Source of the DNA: Glycine soja
Lineage: Eukaryota; Streptophyta; Magnoliopsida; Fabales; Fabaceae
Assembly: GCF_004193775.1 (NCBI RefSeq)
Contig: NC_041009.1
Location: forward strand, 42,525,534 to 42,589,533
Length of the DNA stretch: 64,000 bases
Direction: 5' to 3'
Under the pieces are notes generated by a model that searched no databases, was not told where the DNA came from, and saw only the letters and a program-made list of their open reading frames with translations. Below, piece after piece: positions 49,171 through 61,839 of this stretch (its first letter is position 1; the number at the start of each line of letters is the position of its first letter). The translations under genes were made by a program, and so were the position numbers.

Positions 49171-52100
49171 ATGGGAGGTGTGGAGGATGAAGAACCAGCT
49201 TTGAAACGCATGAAATTATCCTCTAAAGGATTAGTTGGTCTCTCAAACGGTTCGTCTTCAGTGGAGTCTGTTGGAGGCTCTTCTAGTGACTTGATGGCTC
49301 GGCCCCTGTCATCTGAAGGGGACGGCGAAGTTATTGGTTCCAAAGGGGTTATAAAAAGGGAGGAATTTGTTAGGATAATCACAAAGGCATTGTATTCGCT
49401 TGGTTACAAGAAGAGCGGGGCACGCCTAGAGGAGGAGTCTGGCATACCTTTGCATTCGTCCGTAGTGAATCAGTTTATGCAGCATATACTTGATGGGCAT
49501 TGGGACGAGAGTGTAGCCACATTGAATAAAATTGGTCTAGCAGATGAAAATGTTGTCCGGGCAGCTTCGTTTTTGATATTGGAGCAGAAGTTTTTTGAGC
49601 TTCTGGATGGGGAAAAGGTCATGGATGCTTTGAAGACGTTGAGGACTGAGATTACACCACTTTGCTCCGATAGTAGTAGAATTCGTGAACTTTCTTCCCG
49701 CATGCTTTCTCCATGTGGCCAGGCTGGTTCTTCTAAGCGAGATATTGTACTGGTGAGGTCTCGGTCAAAACTACTGGAGGAATTGCAAAAGCTCCTTCCC
49801 CCAACAGTACTGATACCTGAAAAGAGATTGGAACATCTAGTTGAACAAGCCCTTATCTTGCAACGAGAGGCGTGCCTGTTTCATAACTCATTGGATAAAG
49901 AGATGTCATTATATTCAGATCATCACTGTGGAAAAACTCAGATACCTTCTAGGACATTACAGGTCAGAAAACGTTATGTCTCTATGATGTGAGGTTTATG
50001 TGGGAACCTTTATACTTCTAAAATGACCGTAATTTTCTGAACAATCTTTATTGGTTACTTTTTACTCGTTAGTCAGTTGTGGCAACATCATCCTCTTTCT
50101 GATTGCTTTTTGCTAGGTAGAACTCTATGGTTGTTTACTTATTCTTGTTCCTTTACTGACTTTTTTTCTCGTTCTTTTTCTTTCATCGGGGATTTATGAT
50201 GAAGCCATGGATGTTTAACAGTTTGTGTTTCCTTTTTGTATTCAATAGTTGTACTTAATTATAAAGTTACCTTTTGAAGTACTAAATTTTCTGAATATTA
50301 GTTTTGGATCTGGAAAATGGCTATGATTATTGTATACTAAATGTGGATCATTTTTCTCTTTTGCCTCCGCATATATGATGAAGCATTAATGCATTATTGA
50401 TGAGAAAACTTTTGTAGAGGGACCACCAAATAACATTATGTTGATAGTTGTTTCACACTAATTGTCAAAGATGCTCATCTTTATCATAAAAAGATATAAA
50501 GCCCTTTTGTACTAGAAATGTAGCATAAGCTGTACTTGGGAAACATGAAGCTTCTCTATCCTTAGGCTTTTGGGTGTGCTATGCTAGAGCTTACTTTAGT
50601 TCTAGAATTTCTGTTTCTCTTATTGATATTGAATTACTTAAACATCATTCATATTGGGTTCTGGTTACCCTGGTTTGCTTATAGGTTCAACTATATTTCA
50701 AGAATGTTCTTGTCAATTGTAGCTTGTATTATGTCCTATATTTTCTCATTCTTATTACTCCTATATCCTTCTAATTCTTTAAAGACTCTTCTAGTCATGT
50801 GCATCTGTTGTTTCAGCTCTCAGCCTTAACCTCAACTTCTCTGTACTTTGTTGTCATTTTGTGTATGTTGACTTATATATCTGTAAATGTAGGTAATTTT
50901 TCCCTAATTGAAATAATTCCTATATGTGCTATGAACAATCACACATTATTACCATAAATTGGGGCCTGCTTGTGTAAACAACTTAATTAAGGATTTATTG
51001 AATAAGAACTTATTATGTATGTACTTATTATAAATTGTTTCTTGCTGATAAAAAAAAAATTATAAACTGTTTCTATAATCAAAGAGGAAATATGATTAAT
51101 CTGTTTTCATAGAATCTGTAAGCTTTTTTCATAAGTTATCCGGTAAAGTTTATTAAAATAAGCCAAAAAAAGTTTATGCACATATTGTAAACTCTCCCAA
51201 AGACTTGCACCTACCCAGTGCTTATGTCATCAGATAAGTCCAAATAAGTTATAAATAAGGATGAGCTAGATTTTGCTATAACTATAGGACTGCACCCCTA
51301 TCTTTTTTCCTTGGTTTTGGAAGCTGGTGCCACATTGCATGCTTGTTGCAAATGATATAGTCTTGATTAGTGTTGAGACAAAATAAATGGGAAGTTGGAG
51401 ATATGGAGATTGAAGATTAGTTTTTGGGGCCCATGTCTTTTGTTTAAGTAAAAGTGGAGTATATGGGATATAAATTTAGCAAAGAGTGAACTAATCCTAA
51501 CTTAGAATTGAAAATTGGAGACTATTACATATGATAAGTCAGTAAGTCACAGTTTAAGTATTGTGGGTCCATTATAGAAAACAATGGAGAAAGAGGGAGA
51601 TATAATTTTGTAAATCATACTATTCAAGTAGGGTGGGGAAAATGGAAGTGTTTCGGATGTCATCTACGATAGAAAGGTACTACTCAAACTCAAGGAAAAT
51701 TTTACTTCATATCAATAATATTTGCAGTGTTGTATGGAATTGAATGTCGGGTGATACAAAGCTAACAAAAGAATAAATTTAATGTAGCTCATACAAGAAT
51801 GTTAAGTTGGATGAATGGACATATTAGACAAGATACAATGGAGAATAAATTTAATTAGAAGTGAAGCCCGGGGTAGCACTTATGGTATAAAAGAAGGCAG
51901 AAGATCATCTTTGGTGGTTTGGGCATGTGGAAAGGCGGGTAGAAGCCCCAATAATCAAAGAATAGCCTAATTGCTAGAGTACGAAGGAAACTCAGAAGAA
52001 CTATATGTGAACTCATTAAGAAGGATTTAGAAGTCAATCGTTTGTTGATAGAAATGATTTGATAAACATTATGGTGTCGTTTGATCCACCTAGCCAATCT

Positions 52101-55100
52101 CACCAAGTGGGAAAAGGCTTGGTTGTTGTTTCTGTTGTAGCTACATGATGGTATGCAATGTTGTTAAATATCGGCCATGGCGATGGCATGACATGGCAGA
52201 ATGGCTGAATGGCATGATGGATTTTTGCCAACTACCATAGGCCATTTGTTAAGGGAGGCCCGCTATGGCGACTCTATAAGGCGCAATGGCATGCTTATAT
52301 GGCAGAATTTTGGCCTTCCGCCATCCACCATCCGCCATCCGCCATCTGCCATTAATAACACTGATGATATGTCAGGTCTTGAAGTCTTATGCTTGTTTAA
52401 ATAAATAACTTTGTGGAGTTAAATGTATATTTCCAAAATGATGCTTTTGGGATTTCCAAAGTGCTGTTGAAATAATATTTGGTTAGAATTAACGAATATA
52501 AGGCATCAAGCATCAAGCAGTTCATAGCTTCATATTAAATAGAAGCTAAAGAGTGTACATGTATGTTGTTGATCTATGAGCTGCTGGACAGTTGATGGAC
52601 ATTATTCGGTTCTCTTATGTATGTCCATGACTTTGTTGATTGATTAGCTGATTGGTGATATTGGGGACTCCTTGAGAATTTTTTAGTGAAGAGTCGTGTC
52701 ACTCCATAAGTTCTTATTAAATAGAAGCTAAAGGTTGTGCATTAACATCAATTCCTTTTGGGGTGAAACAAATTGAGAGGGGAATGAGAATGGAAGCAAT
52801 GAAAGTAGGGAAATAGAATGGATGGAATTCTCCACTTCAGTTTCAGATATGTATAAATTGGGTGGAATGAAAAAGAGAAGAATCTGATTTTTTTTTGTCT
52901 GGGGACAAACCAATTGAAAGTAAGAAACATATCAATGGTAAAATAACACTGATGACAAGTCTAGGACATGAGCTTTTGCATTGTCAAAGCCTGCTGGACT
53001 AATGAATTACTTTTCGAAGTTATTCCTAACACTTTCTGAGTCAGAAGTCAGAACCAGTGTTGTTAAATTGTGGCCATGGCTCCACCATGGTGTAGCGGAT
53101 TTTTTTACAACTGCCGGCATCATAATGTGCAATCTGCTATGGCATGTTATATGGCAGAATTTTGGCCTTCTGCCAAGTTCCGCCATCTGCCATTGATTAC
53201 ATTGGTTATGACCACTGGATTCCTCACACTTTTGTCCACAGAATGTTTCGTTTATACAATGATCATCTTGTACTTACTTTCTATGGCATATAAAGACATC
53301 TGTGTTCTGATTTTATTTTCTTTTTCCTGTAAATATTCTGACAGATATTAGAAGCACACGATGATGAAGTTTGGTATGTGCAATTTTCGCATAATGGGAA
53401 ATATTTAGCTTCAGCATCAAATGATCGATCTGCAATCATTTGGGAGGTAATATCTGATGGTGAAACATATGATGACATATCTGTTCTATTTTTATCAACA
53501 GATCCTCATTGCACATATCAATTGTAATATTTTATTCATGTCACATACACAAATAGAATATGATGACATGCACTGTTCGTTTTATAACTGGGAAGGATAT
53601 CTGCATCCATTAGCATGATCCCAAGTTCAACAATGTCCAATTCTATCATACCTTGTTCTTTACTTTTGCAATATGTAGGTCATGTTTCATTGAAAATAGT
53701 GAGAGCTTAACCCTAACACTGTATGATGTGTTCAAAGACAGTAAATCATCTCAAAGATACAGTCGGTGGTTAGATTGAGTGTAGTCTACTGGTATAGTGA
53801 AAGCCAGAGCACAGAGAAGTTAGACCAAATTAATTTCTATCTAAATGGAAACAAAGACAAATGGAAAAGCATGGATTTTTTATGTATAGATGGTTATCAC
53901 TGTGTATGTCCTATTTTTTTTTGGATCCAGTAGAAGGAACATAAAATCTTGTGGCATTGTCTTGTTTATTAAATGGAACCATTTTAGTAAGATGGAAAGG
54001 AATGTCTGTTGGTCCTTGCCACCTCTGAATTTTTATTAAATGGAACCATTTTAGTAAGAGAAACAATTTGAATTGGTAATGGTATATGTATTATTTACCT
54101 ATATGCAATATGTCTACCCCCTTATAATATTAATCCAGAGAATGCAAAGCACAACTGCCCAGCTTGCAGCCACAAGAACATAATAGAATGCAAAACTGAC
54201 TCTTCCTCCAATCTCTACAGGTTTACACTTGACAGACCCCTTTCCCATAGCTAGCTGTGACAGCTCAGCCTACTAGCATTTCCCTTCCTACCCCTTTTAG
54301 TATATACTTGCAAAATCATAGGCTTGTGAATGAGTTTTACCACCCCATGTCCTGTTGCTTCGATTGGGTTTCTAAATTCGCTGGCCCTAACATTGCCCTC
54401 TCTTTTGAAGCCTTGTCCCCAAGGCTGACATGGTAAAGGCCTCTTCCCATGTAGCTTCTTCAACATGTTTGCTGCTCCATTGAATGAGCCATTCAGTTTT
54501 CACTTTTCAAAACGTTCTGTAGCCCTCCCTTAGCTCTAGACAATGCTTCCAACAGCTGTGACTTCTGCAATTCCTGCGCCATTCACTTTTTTGGTTCATG
54601 TCTCTGCCTGATCCCTCCACTCTTTTCCTGCAGCTTCCAAAGAAGTTACATGAACATCTATGTTGGCAACCTATGATGCACAGATATTATGTGTATTAGA
54701 TACAATACATATTCAATATAACAATACAATTATTCTTACAATATAGGAATACGATACAATATAAGATACATATCTACATATAAATAGGATTTGAAACCTT
54801 TTTCTTTCCTGACGATTCCACAAAAAGTTACCCCTCCATTTTGACTTCTGTTTCTTCACACTTTACAAGTTTTTTTTTGTGTTTTGTTCTATCTTCTGTT
54901 AACATTGGCCACTGTTCACACACACAGACAAACAAACTAAATGTACTTAAAGTTGTGCATTGGGTTTCACATTCTGTGCTTTTTGCCTTTTCATTTAATA
55001 GGTTGACATGAATGGTGAACTGTCTGTCAAGCATAAATTGTCTGGTCACCAGAAACCTGTTTCTTCTGTTTCATGGAGTCCTAATGACCAAGAGCTCCTC

Positions 55101-56218
55101 ACGTGTGGTGTGGAGGAGGCTGTTAGGCGTTGGGATGTCTCTACCGGTACGTGCCTGCAAGTTTATGAAAAAAACGGTCCTGGCCTCATCTCCTGTGCAT
55201 GGTTTCCAAGTGGGAAATATATACTTTCTGGCCTCAGTGACAAGAGCATTTGCATGTGGGATTTAGATGGGAAAGAAGTGGAGTCTTGGAAAGGACAAAG
55301 AACCCTTAAGATTTCTGATTTGGAAATAACAGGTGATGGGGAACACATGCTGAGTATTTGTAAAGACAATTCAATACTGTACTTCAACAAAGAAACGAGG
55401 GATGAGAGATATATTGATGAGGACCAGACAATAACTTCCTTCTCTTTATCAAAGGATAGCAGACTCTTGTTGGTTAATCTTTTGAACCAAGAAATACATC
55501 TTTGGAATATAGAAGGCGATCCTAAACTTGTTGGCAAGTACAGAAGTCATAAACGCAGCCGGTTCGTTATCAGATCTTGCTTTGGTGGTCTTGAGCAATC
55601 TTTTATTGCTAGTGGTAGTGAGGATTCTCAGGTATTGATTTTAAATCCCCAATGTACAAATACATAATTTTTATTTATTTTATTATTTTGATGTTATTTT
55701 GTAGGTGGTTCGATTTTCAAATCTCGATGTTTTGCTATGCATTATTCATGCAGTCAGAAATTCAGAGTCGTCGGATGAAAATCAAATGACTAAGATTTAT
55801 CTTTATAAATTAGATTTAAAACATGAATTCAAGAACTGAGTTGTCTGATATTCATCCAACAGTTACAAATGTTCTGACTGCATGAAAAACCGATTGCACC
55901 GAATCCAGTGTCATGATTTTCCTTTATTTCGTACTGTGGACAATTTGGACAAAAGCCAAATTGAGTTTTTAATGGGTTTGTGTCTTTTTTGGTTAGGTTT
56001 ACATATGGCACAGAAGCTCGGGGGATTTAATAGAGACATTGCCTGGTCATTCTGGAGCAGTTAACTGTGTGAGCTGGAATCCAGCTAACCCACACATGTT
56101 AGCCTCCGCCAGTGATGACCGGACAATTCGGATATGGGGCCTAAAGCGCCTGAATGTAAAGTACCCTAATGTACGCACCAATGGCGTCCATTACTGCAAT
56201 GGCGGCGAATTTAGATGA
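49171..56218 (+). CDS. WDR26: WDR26-like LisH-CTLH-WD40 protein
   Basis: A scaffold-type WD40 protein; its family (WDR26/Gid7) works in the CTLH/GID ubiquitin-ligase complex, and Arabidopsis WDR26 is linked to stress signalling. Coding exons 49171-49962, 53345-53446, 55002-55631 and 55997-56218 join in phase to 581 residues. LisH is at about 65-97 ([20 protein letters not shown]) and CTLH at about 98-157 ([20 protein letters not shown]). From 265 on there are WD40 blades, with repeat ends at AIIWE, VRRWDV, ICMWDL, IHLWNI, VYIWHR and IRIWGL. The protein ends [12 protein letters not shown]. The ATG at 49171 is the first good start in the exon. The introns are large (3.4 and 1.6 kb) and full of transposon relics, all outside the splice signals. 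Confidence 0.96.
51545..52140 (+). mobile_element. Degenerate LINE (RTE-like) reverse-transcriptase C-terminus in WDR26 intron
   Basis: In changing plus-strand frames the translation shows [11 protein letters not shown], then [15 protein letters not shown] residues, [14 protein letters not shown], and a final block matching 'LWRRLIHVADPT-WDKAW'. These are the ordered C-terminal blocks of a plant RTE-type LINE polyprotein. Many stops and frameshifts show it is dead. It has the same direction as the host gene. Confidence 0.7.
52156..52363. mobile_element. hAT-type MITE, copy 1
   Basis: It begins CAATGTTGTTAAATATCGGCC and ends GCCATTAATAACACTG; the ends are inverted relatives. The 8 bases on either side are ATGGTATG and ATGATATG, an 8-bp target duplication with one change, as hAT elements make. 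The interior is rich in GCCAT/ATGGC phrases. Confidence 0.75.
53055..53204. mobile_element. hAT-type MITE, copy 2
   Basis: It begins CAGTGTTGTTAAATTGTGGCC and ends GCCATTGATTACATTG. It shares the inner phrases ATATGGCAGAATTTTGGCCT and CGCCATCTGCCATT with copy 1. It is shorter, and its flanks (GTCAGAAC, GTTATGAC) only loosely match. It ends 140 bases before a WDR26 coding exon. Confidence 0.7.
54120..54660 (-). mobile_element. Gypsy integrase C-terminus (chromodomain) relic in WDR26 intron
   Basis: On the minus strand the frame reads [20 protein letters not shown], then after shifts LEDKASKEGNVR-like residues. This is the chromodomain end of a Gypsy (chromovirus) integrase, where W-W-EATWE is conserved. 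Stops and shifts show decay. It is antisense to the host gene, and no LTR edges could be fixed. Confidence 0.6.
55690..55915. mobile_element. MITE hairpin in the last WDR26 intron
   Basis: TTCATGCAGTCAGAAATTCA (about 55745) with CGTCGGATGAAAATCA is mirrored by an inverted copy ending GTTCTGACTGCATGAAA at about 55885, with the partner TGATATTCATCCAACAG. The outer parts GGTTCGATTTTCAAATC and GATTGCACCGAATCC also pair loosely. The element is about 225 bp and ends some 80 bases before the acceptor of the last exon. Confidence 0.7.
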
Positions 56219-56500
56219 ACCTACGCAAACTGTTTCCAATTCCATTTCTTTTTTTAACCTTGCAATTGTACGTGTAAATACCTTCACTATCACAAGTAGA
56301 CGACATTCATACCTAAACATGCATGTGACTTTTCATCAATCTCAAAATAAATTCTTATTTTATTTTAAGCGTGTTTAATTTATCCTTTTTTTTTATCTTA
56401 GTTTGAATAATTGACTTCAAGAAAAAAGGAATTCTTGAATTCTTGTTTTCTATATAAAAACTAATTTGAGATTTATGGATGTGAAATAAGAGAGATTTGA
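56219..56500 (+). other. 3' UTR of the WDR26-like gene
   Basis: T-rich and AT-rich sequence directly after the stop is compatible with a 3' UTR. The Copia element starts soon after, so the transcript end probably lies before about 56500. Confidence 0.4.
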
Positions 56501-59334
56501 AAGGTGTTGATAGAGTTTTTGAGAGAGAAAAAAGAAAGACTAAAGATATTATTATTGATTCAGACTTAATACACCTGAATAAGATAGTTAGTAACTGCTC
56601 TAACAGCTCTACCATAATAATAGAATCACAATTGTTCTAGTTGAATCACAACTGCTCTAGTAGAATAACAACTCATGAATCATAGAATAAAACTTAATAC
56701 ATTAATACCCCTGAAACTCAATGTAGTTGAGAATCAGAAATGGACTTAACTACATTGAGTTTGGACCTAAGAAAGAGAAACCAAGTTGGTGAGGCTTAGC
56801 GAGGACATCAATCCACTGATTTATAGCAGTAATATGATACACATTGAGTTCTTTAGCTAAGACTTTCTCTTTGACAAAAAAGATGTCAATTTCCATGTGC
56901 TTAGTCCAGGAATGAAGAACTAGATTATGAGTAATAACTATTGCAGTTTGATAGTCACAATAAATCTCTGGGGTCTAAAAAGGAACTGATAATCCATGTA
57001 ACCTCAGTCATGGCTTGAGCCAAGCTCCTATATTCTGCTTCAGTGGAAGATCTAGCCACAATTTGTAGTTTCTTAGACCACCGTGAAATCAAATTAGGAC
57101 CAAAATAAACCACTGCATCAAAGGTAGACCCTTTATCATCTGGATCCGATGCCGAATCAGCATCACACATGAATTTAATTGTAAAAGGCTAAGAGGAAGA
57201 AGTAACCTTGAAATGCAAACCATGATGAATAGAGCCTTTTAAGTACCTTAGAATGTGAACTGTCCAATGAGAGTCCATAGGATTAGCCATGAATTGACAA
57301 ACCTTGTTCACAACATAGCTTAACTCAGGCCTTGTAATGGTTGTGTATTAGAGAGCACCAACAACAGGCATATAGAGAGATGAATCACTGAGCCATCTTT
57401 GGTTAACTTGTGTCGTCACAGGGGAAGAAATAGATCGTGCTTCTGCCATTTTGGTTTTCTGAAGAAAATCTTCTATATATTTACTTTGAGTTAGTAGAAT
57501 AGTCCCATCAACCACTGATTTGATTTCTATACCAAGAAAATAGTCAAGTTTTCCCAATTGTTTAAGAGAAAAATTGGAATGCAGCTTGGTGGTGAGTTGC
57601 TGAATTATAACATTGGAGGTAGTAGTAATAATGATATCATCTACATAAACAAGAATGTAGATAATGTGTCCTGTGTCTTTATAAACAAACAATGAAGGAT
57701 TGCACTTGCTGGCCACAAATCCAAGTTGTAAAAGAATTCCTTTGAGCCTATCAAACCATTGTCTTGGGGCTTGTTTAAGGCTATACAAAGCTTTTTGTAG
57801 CTTGCAAATCAAGGTTTTATCGAAACTTTCGAAGCCTTGTGGCTGCTACATGTAGATAGTTTCTTCAAGATGACCATTTAAAAAGGCATTGTTGACATCT
57901 AGCTGGAACAAATCACATTTATTAGTGAGAGCAAGAGTGATAATCAACTTGATTGTAACATGTTTTATCATAGGATAAAATGTTTCATTAAAGTCACAAC
58001 CAGCAACTGATGAAATCCTTTAGCCACTAACCGAGCCTTGAATTAGCTAACTGTTCCACAAACATTTTCCTTAATTCTAAAGACCCACTTACAACCTACA
58101 ACCTTTCTGTCTTTGGGAAGAGGAACAAGATCCCATGTTTTATCGTTAAAAAGAGCCTCATACTCTTGTTTCATAGCAGCAAACCATTGAGGGTCATCAA
58201 TAGCCTGTCTAATAGTCTTAGGTTCAAATTGTGCCAAAAATAGTAAAGGATGCATCCTAGGTTGATGAATTCCAGATTTAGATTTGGTTTGCATAGGGTG
58301 GACATTATGTGAAGGAAGAACAAGATTAGAAGAAGAAGTAGAGCTGACAATATGAAACTGAGAAGAAGGGGTACTAGACAATTCACTTGGATTTCTGTTT
58401 AAGTTAGAAACAATGTTAGAATGTTCATTAGTAACAAAATTTGGTTTAGCATTTGAAAGGGGGGAAGATGATTTGACATTTTGAGAATTAGGGAATTTAC
58501 TATTAAGGGATCAACACTTATAAAAGTAGAATTAGTTTCAGCACGTTGAGAAGAAGGAATGGGTTCATTAGAAGAAGGTGAAACAAAGGGAATATGAGTA
58601 GCAGGTAAAAAATCACTTAGAATAAGTGACAAGTTGGATAAAGATAAAAAAGATCACTGTAAGGATATTTAAGCTCATTGAATATAACATCTTTGGAAAC
58701 ATATAATTTTCAATTAGGAGACACTTGTAGCCTTTATGAGAAGTGGAATAACCAAGGAACAAACACTCATGTGACTTGAAATCAAGTTTGTGTTTATTAT
58801 AGGGTCTAAGAAAAGGATAGCAAGAACATCCAAAGTTCCTCAAAAAATTGTAATCAAGTGACTTGTTGAACAAAACAATATAAGGAACTTAAAATTTAAG
58901 AGAGGTAGTGGGAAGTCTGTTTATCAAATAAACAATAGTTTGGAAGGCAAAATCCCAAAATTTTAAAGGAAGAGAAGCTTGTTTGAGATGGGTGAGGCCT
59001 AACTCAACAATATGCCTGAGTTTTCTTTCGACAACTTCATTTTGATGATGTGTGTGAGGGAAAATTAACCTGTGAATGATCCCTTGAGTTTGAAGAAATA
59101 GGGTACGAGGTCTAAATTCACCCCCCCAATTTGTCTAAACACTCTTAATTTTGATATCAAATTGGAGTTCAACCATGGTTTTAAATTGCTGAAAAACAAA
59201 AAATATTTATGATTTATTTTTAAGGAAATAGATCCAAGTGAACTTAGAATAGGCATCAACAAAGCTGATATAATAAGAGAAATCATTTGAGGATGAAATA
59301 TGAGATGGTCCCCATAAATCACTGTACATAAGTT

Positions 59335-60436
59335 TTGATGGCACTCACAAACCAAAAGGGGGTGAATTGGTTCTAAATCAAATCAAACAAAAAAAATAGA
59401 GTTTTGAAAAACTTTCTTTTCTAAGGATCGTATCACAAACTTTTTTTAAAACCAATATTTAACCAATCACTGTTAACACAAAATCCTTTTGTTAAAGTTC
59501 TTATTCAAAAAAATATTTTCTTTAAACATCAGCAAATTGATCAAGAATACAATGAGAAATAAATATAAGATGAAGAGAATATGTACACTAATTTTTATAT
59601 TGGTTCATTTTCTATCTCCAGAGAAGCTACTCCAGTTATTTAATCCAAATCGAATTAGATTTTCACTATGCAATAGAATTCTTTCAAGAAATCACAATCA
59701 ATCTCAGTTCTTACCCTAGGAAAAGAGACTAAGGTACCTACCCCTAGGGTACTTTGTGAATAAAATCCTAAGAGAAACCTACCCTTAACCCAAATTAGAA
59801 ATACTTATTCTAGCATGCCTTCAGAAATTCATACATATGCTAACAACATGTAAAACACACGAAAATTTGAGTCAAAGAGAGATGCAACCTGATCAATCAC
59901 ACGTAAGAACCTTTGCTTGAGTGAATGAGTCTCTCCTTGATCCTACAAGTAATTCACAACTCACTTTTTACCATGAGAGCTTCAGAAAACGAAATCTAGA
60001 AGTTGTGAGTCACATACATATTCTAAGCACTTTTTCTTCTCTCTTCTTCCTTCTTAAAAATGAGAACACAAGGTGGTTATTTATAGAGAAAATAGTTATA
60101 ACCGCCTGTAATCGATTACATATCCAATGTAATTGATTATTTCAAAGAAGTAATCGATTATATTATCATTTCAATCGATTAAAGTATTCTTTCCAACATT
60201 TGGAAAACTTTCAAGAAAAATGTAATCGATTAAAATAGAGAGTTTTATGCACTGAAGAAGTTTCTAGCTTTAGAAACAATCTTTCAACCTCTACATGATG
60301 ATGAATAATGTACATATGAAAAGATAGAGACTAAGATGCAACAATCAATACAAATGTCACTCAAAGAGTTGGCCATGTAAAAGACAAAATTTCTTCAAAC
60401 TCTAAAGCTTAGTCTTCATGTTGCCCCCTATCTCTA
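59335..60436. mobile_element. Insertion inside the Copia integrase
   Basis: The integrase frame (…SPIVYCAPLELV) breaks at about 60436 and resumes at about 59334 (KLMYSDLWGP), so 1.1 kb has been inserted. The edges show a loose repeat (GAACTTGTT and AAACTTATG). The insert starts near GGGGGTGAATTGG and ends near CATGTTGCCCCCTA. It has no long frame. No transposase is seen, so it is non-autonomous; the class is undecided. Confidence 0.7.
60105..60240. repeat. Cluster of TAATCGATTA palindromes
   Basis: Five copies of the palindrome TAATCGATTA or one-base variants lie at about 60110, 60131, 60151, 60170 and 60221, inside the insertion. Such ATCGAT-centred repeats are abundant in soybean repetitive DNA. 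Confidence 0.85.
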
Positions 60437-61752
60437 ACAAGTTCAAGAGGAGCACAATATACTATTGGAGATATAGAAGATGGTAGTCTATATGACTTAC
60501 CAACATAACAAGCAACGCAAAATTTGAACATAGTTTTATTAACTATGGGTATATTTACAATGATTAAGCATAAGCCTTAGTACATTAGCATCAGGATGAC
60601 CAAATCTAAGGTCCCATATAGTTTGAGAGCTAGTACTAGGTGTTGTTTTAACATCAAGAACTGGATTTACAATGAAATAATAAATTTGTTTTAGAACAAC
60701 TAGAAGAAGAAGTAATAACATAATCAACACTAGAATTTGAAAGTAAGCAGGTGGTTGAGGCATAGTCTTTGGGTGCAAGATGTGGAAATATGTAGAGGCC
60801 ATCAGGACCTAGTGAACCTTGAAGTGAGACTTCATCGGTTTCCTGTGATTTCACAACACAATGATTAGGACTAAACTCAAATAAAACATTGTTATCCTTA
60901 GAAAATTTGTAGACACTCATTAAGTTTTTAGTTATGGTAGGTACATGCAATAATTGTTTTAAGGATAGAGAAACTCTAGGATTAATAAGGGAAACAAACT
61001 TAGCGTAACCAAAAGACTTAATAGAAAGGCCTTGGCCATTACCAATGTATATTTGGTTTGACCCCTAAAATGGACCAAGCTGCTGGATGTTTTGAGACTT
61101 TCTAGTTACGTGGAAGGATGCAACATAATTAGGTATCTAGGTAGTTGAGTTAGGATCTTGATTTTTAGAATTAACCAACATTGCACTAGGTTGGGAGTCT
61201 TTGTGAGAATTAGTTCCCTGATTCTATTCTGAACCAAAAGTGTTCGATGAATTGCTTTGAAACACTGGTTCCATAAGAGTGAGAGATGTGTTTGGCTGAA
61301 AATCAGAATCATAGTGAAAATGACACACCGTTGTTGTGTGACCAAATTTGAAGCAAACTTGGCATTGAAAATTTGCATAATGATCGCGACCTCTACCGCC
61401 ACGATGATGACCTTCACCATGGCCAAATTCATTGCCTCCATGACTATAGCCATTGCCACAATTTAAACCACTACTTCTCCAATTAGAAGTGGTTCAAACT
61501 TACTTTCAATCACTGAGATAACTGGATCATACTCCTCTGATAGTTCTGAGTTCTGTTCAAAGTATCCTAGCTTTCGCACATGTTTGCTTTTATGCAAACG
61601 GGATCTCCACATGATCCAAGCGCATCAACTATGCATTTGATGCGCAGAAGAAACTCACACATTGTTTTTGTTCAATCATTGTAGTTTTGAGTTCTGTTTG
61701 GCGTATCCTAGCTATTGATATGTTATTCCTCCTAAAATAAACTTGAGAAAAT

Positions 61753-61836
<84 letters not shown>
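61753..61836. repeat. (TA)n microsatellite
   Basis: A pure TA run of more than 80 bases, the longest in the window. A translated YI repeat at this place is an artefact. Confidence 0.97.
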
Positions 61837-61838
<2 letters not shown>

Positions 61839-61839
61839 C

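Larger units (their letters stand above)
56500..61490 (-). mobile_element. Decayed Ty1/Copia retrotransposon
   Basis: Domains occur in Copia order on the minus strand. The gag zinc knuckle CQVCFKFGHTTTVC lies near 61350 in a Gly/His-rich stretch. Next come the protease end (about 60950-60780), the GAG-pre-integrase block (DLRFGHPDANVLRLMLNHC) near 60590, and the integrase (YSDLWGPSHISS near 59310, then NFLRNFGCSCYPFLRPYNK near 58820). The reverse transcriptase follows (WAAMKQE-like at about 58190, LQKALYSLKQAPRQWF near 57790, ILVYVDDIIITTTSN near 57640), and RNase H (ARSSTEAEYRSLAQA) near 57040. Stops and frameshifts break it, for example a TAG in IYM*QPQGF near 57847. The left part may hold the 3' LTR (about 56508-56713). 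The gag N-terminus and 5' LTR are missing. A 1.1-kb insertion splits the integrase. Confidence 0.92.

Noticed and set aside
51855..52106. 83-codon minus-strand frame in the WDR26 intron
   Set aside because: It is the antisense shadow of the LINE reverse-transcriptase relic.
55163..55537. 124-codon minus-strand frame
   Set aside because: It is antisense to the WD40-coding exon of the WDR26-like gene.
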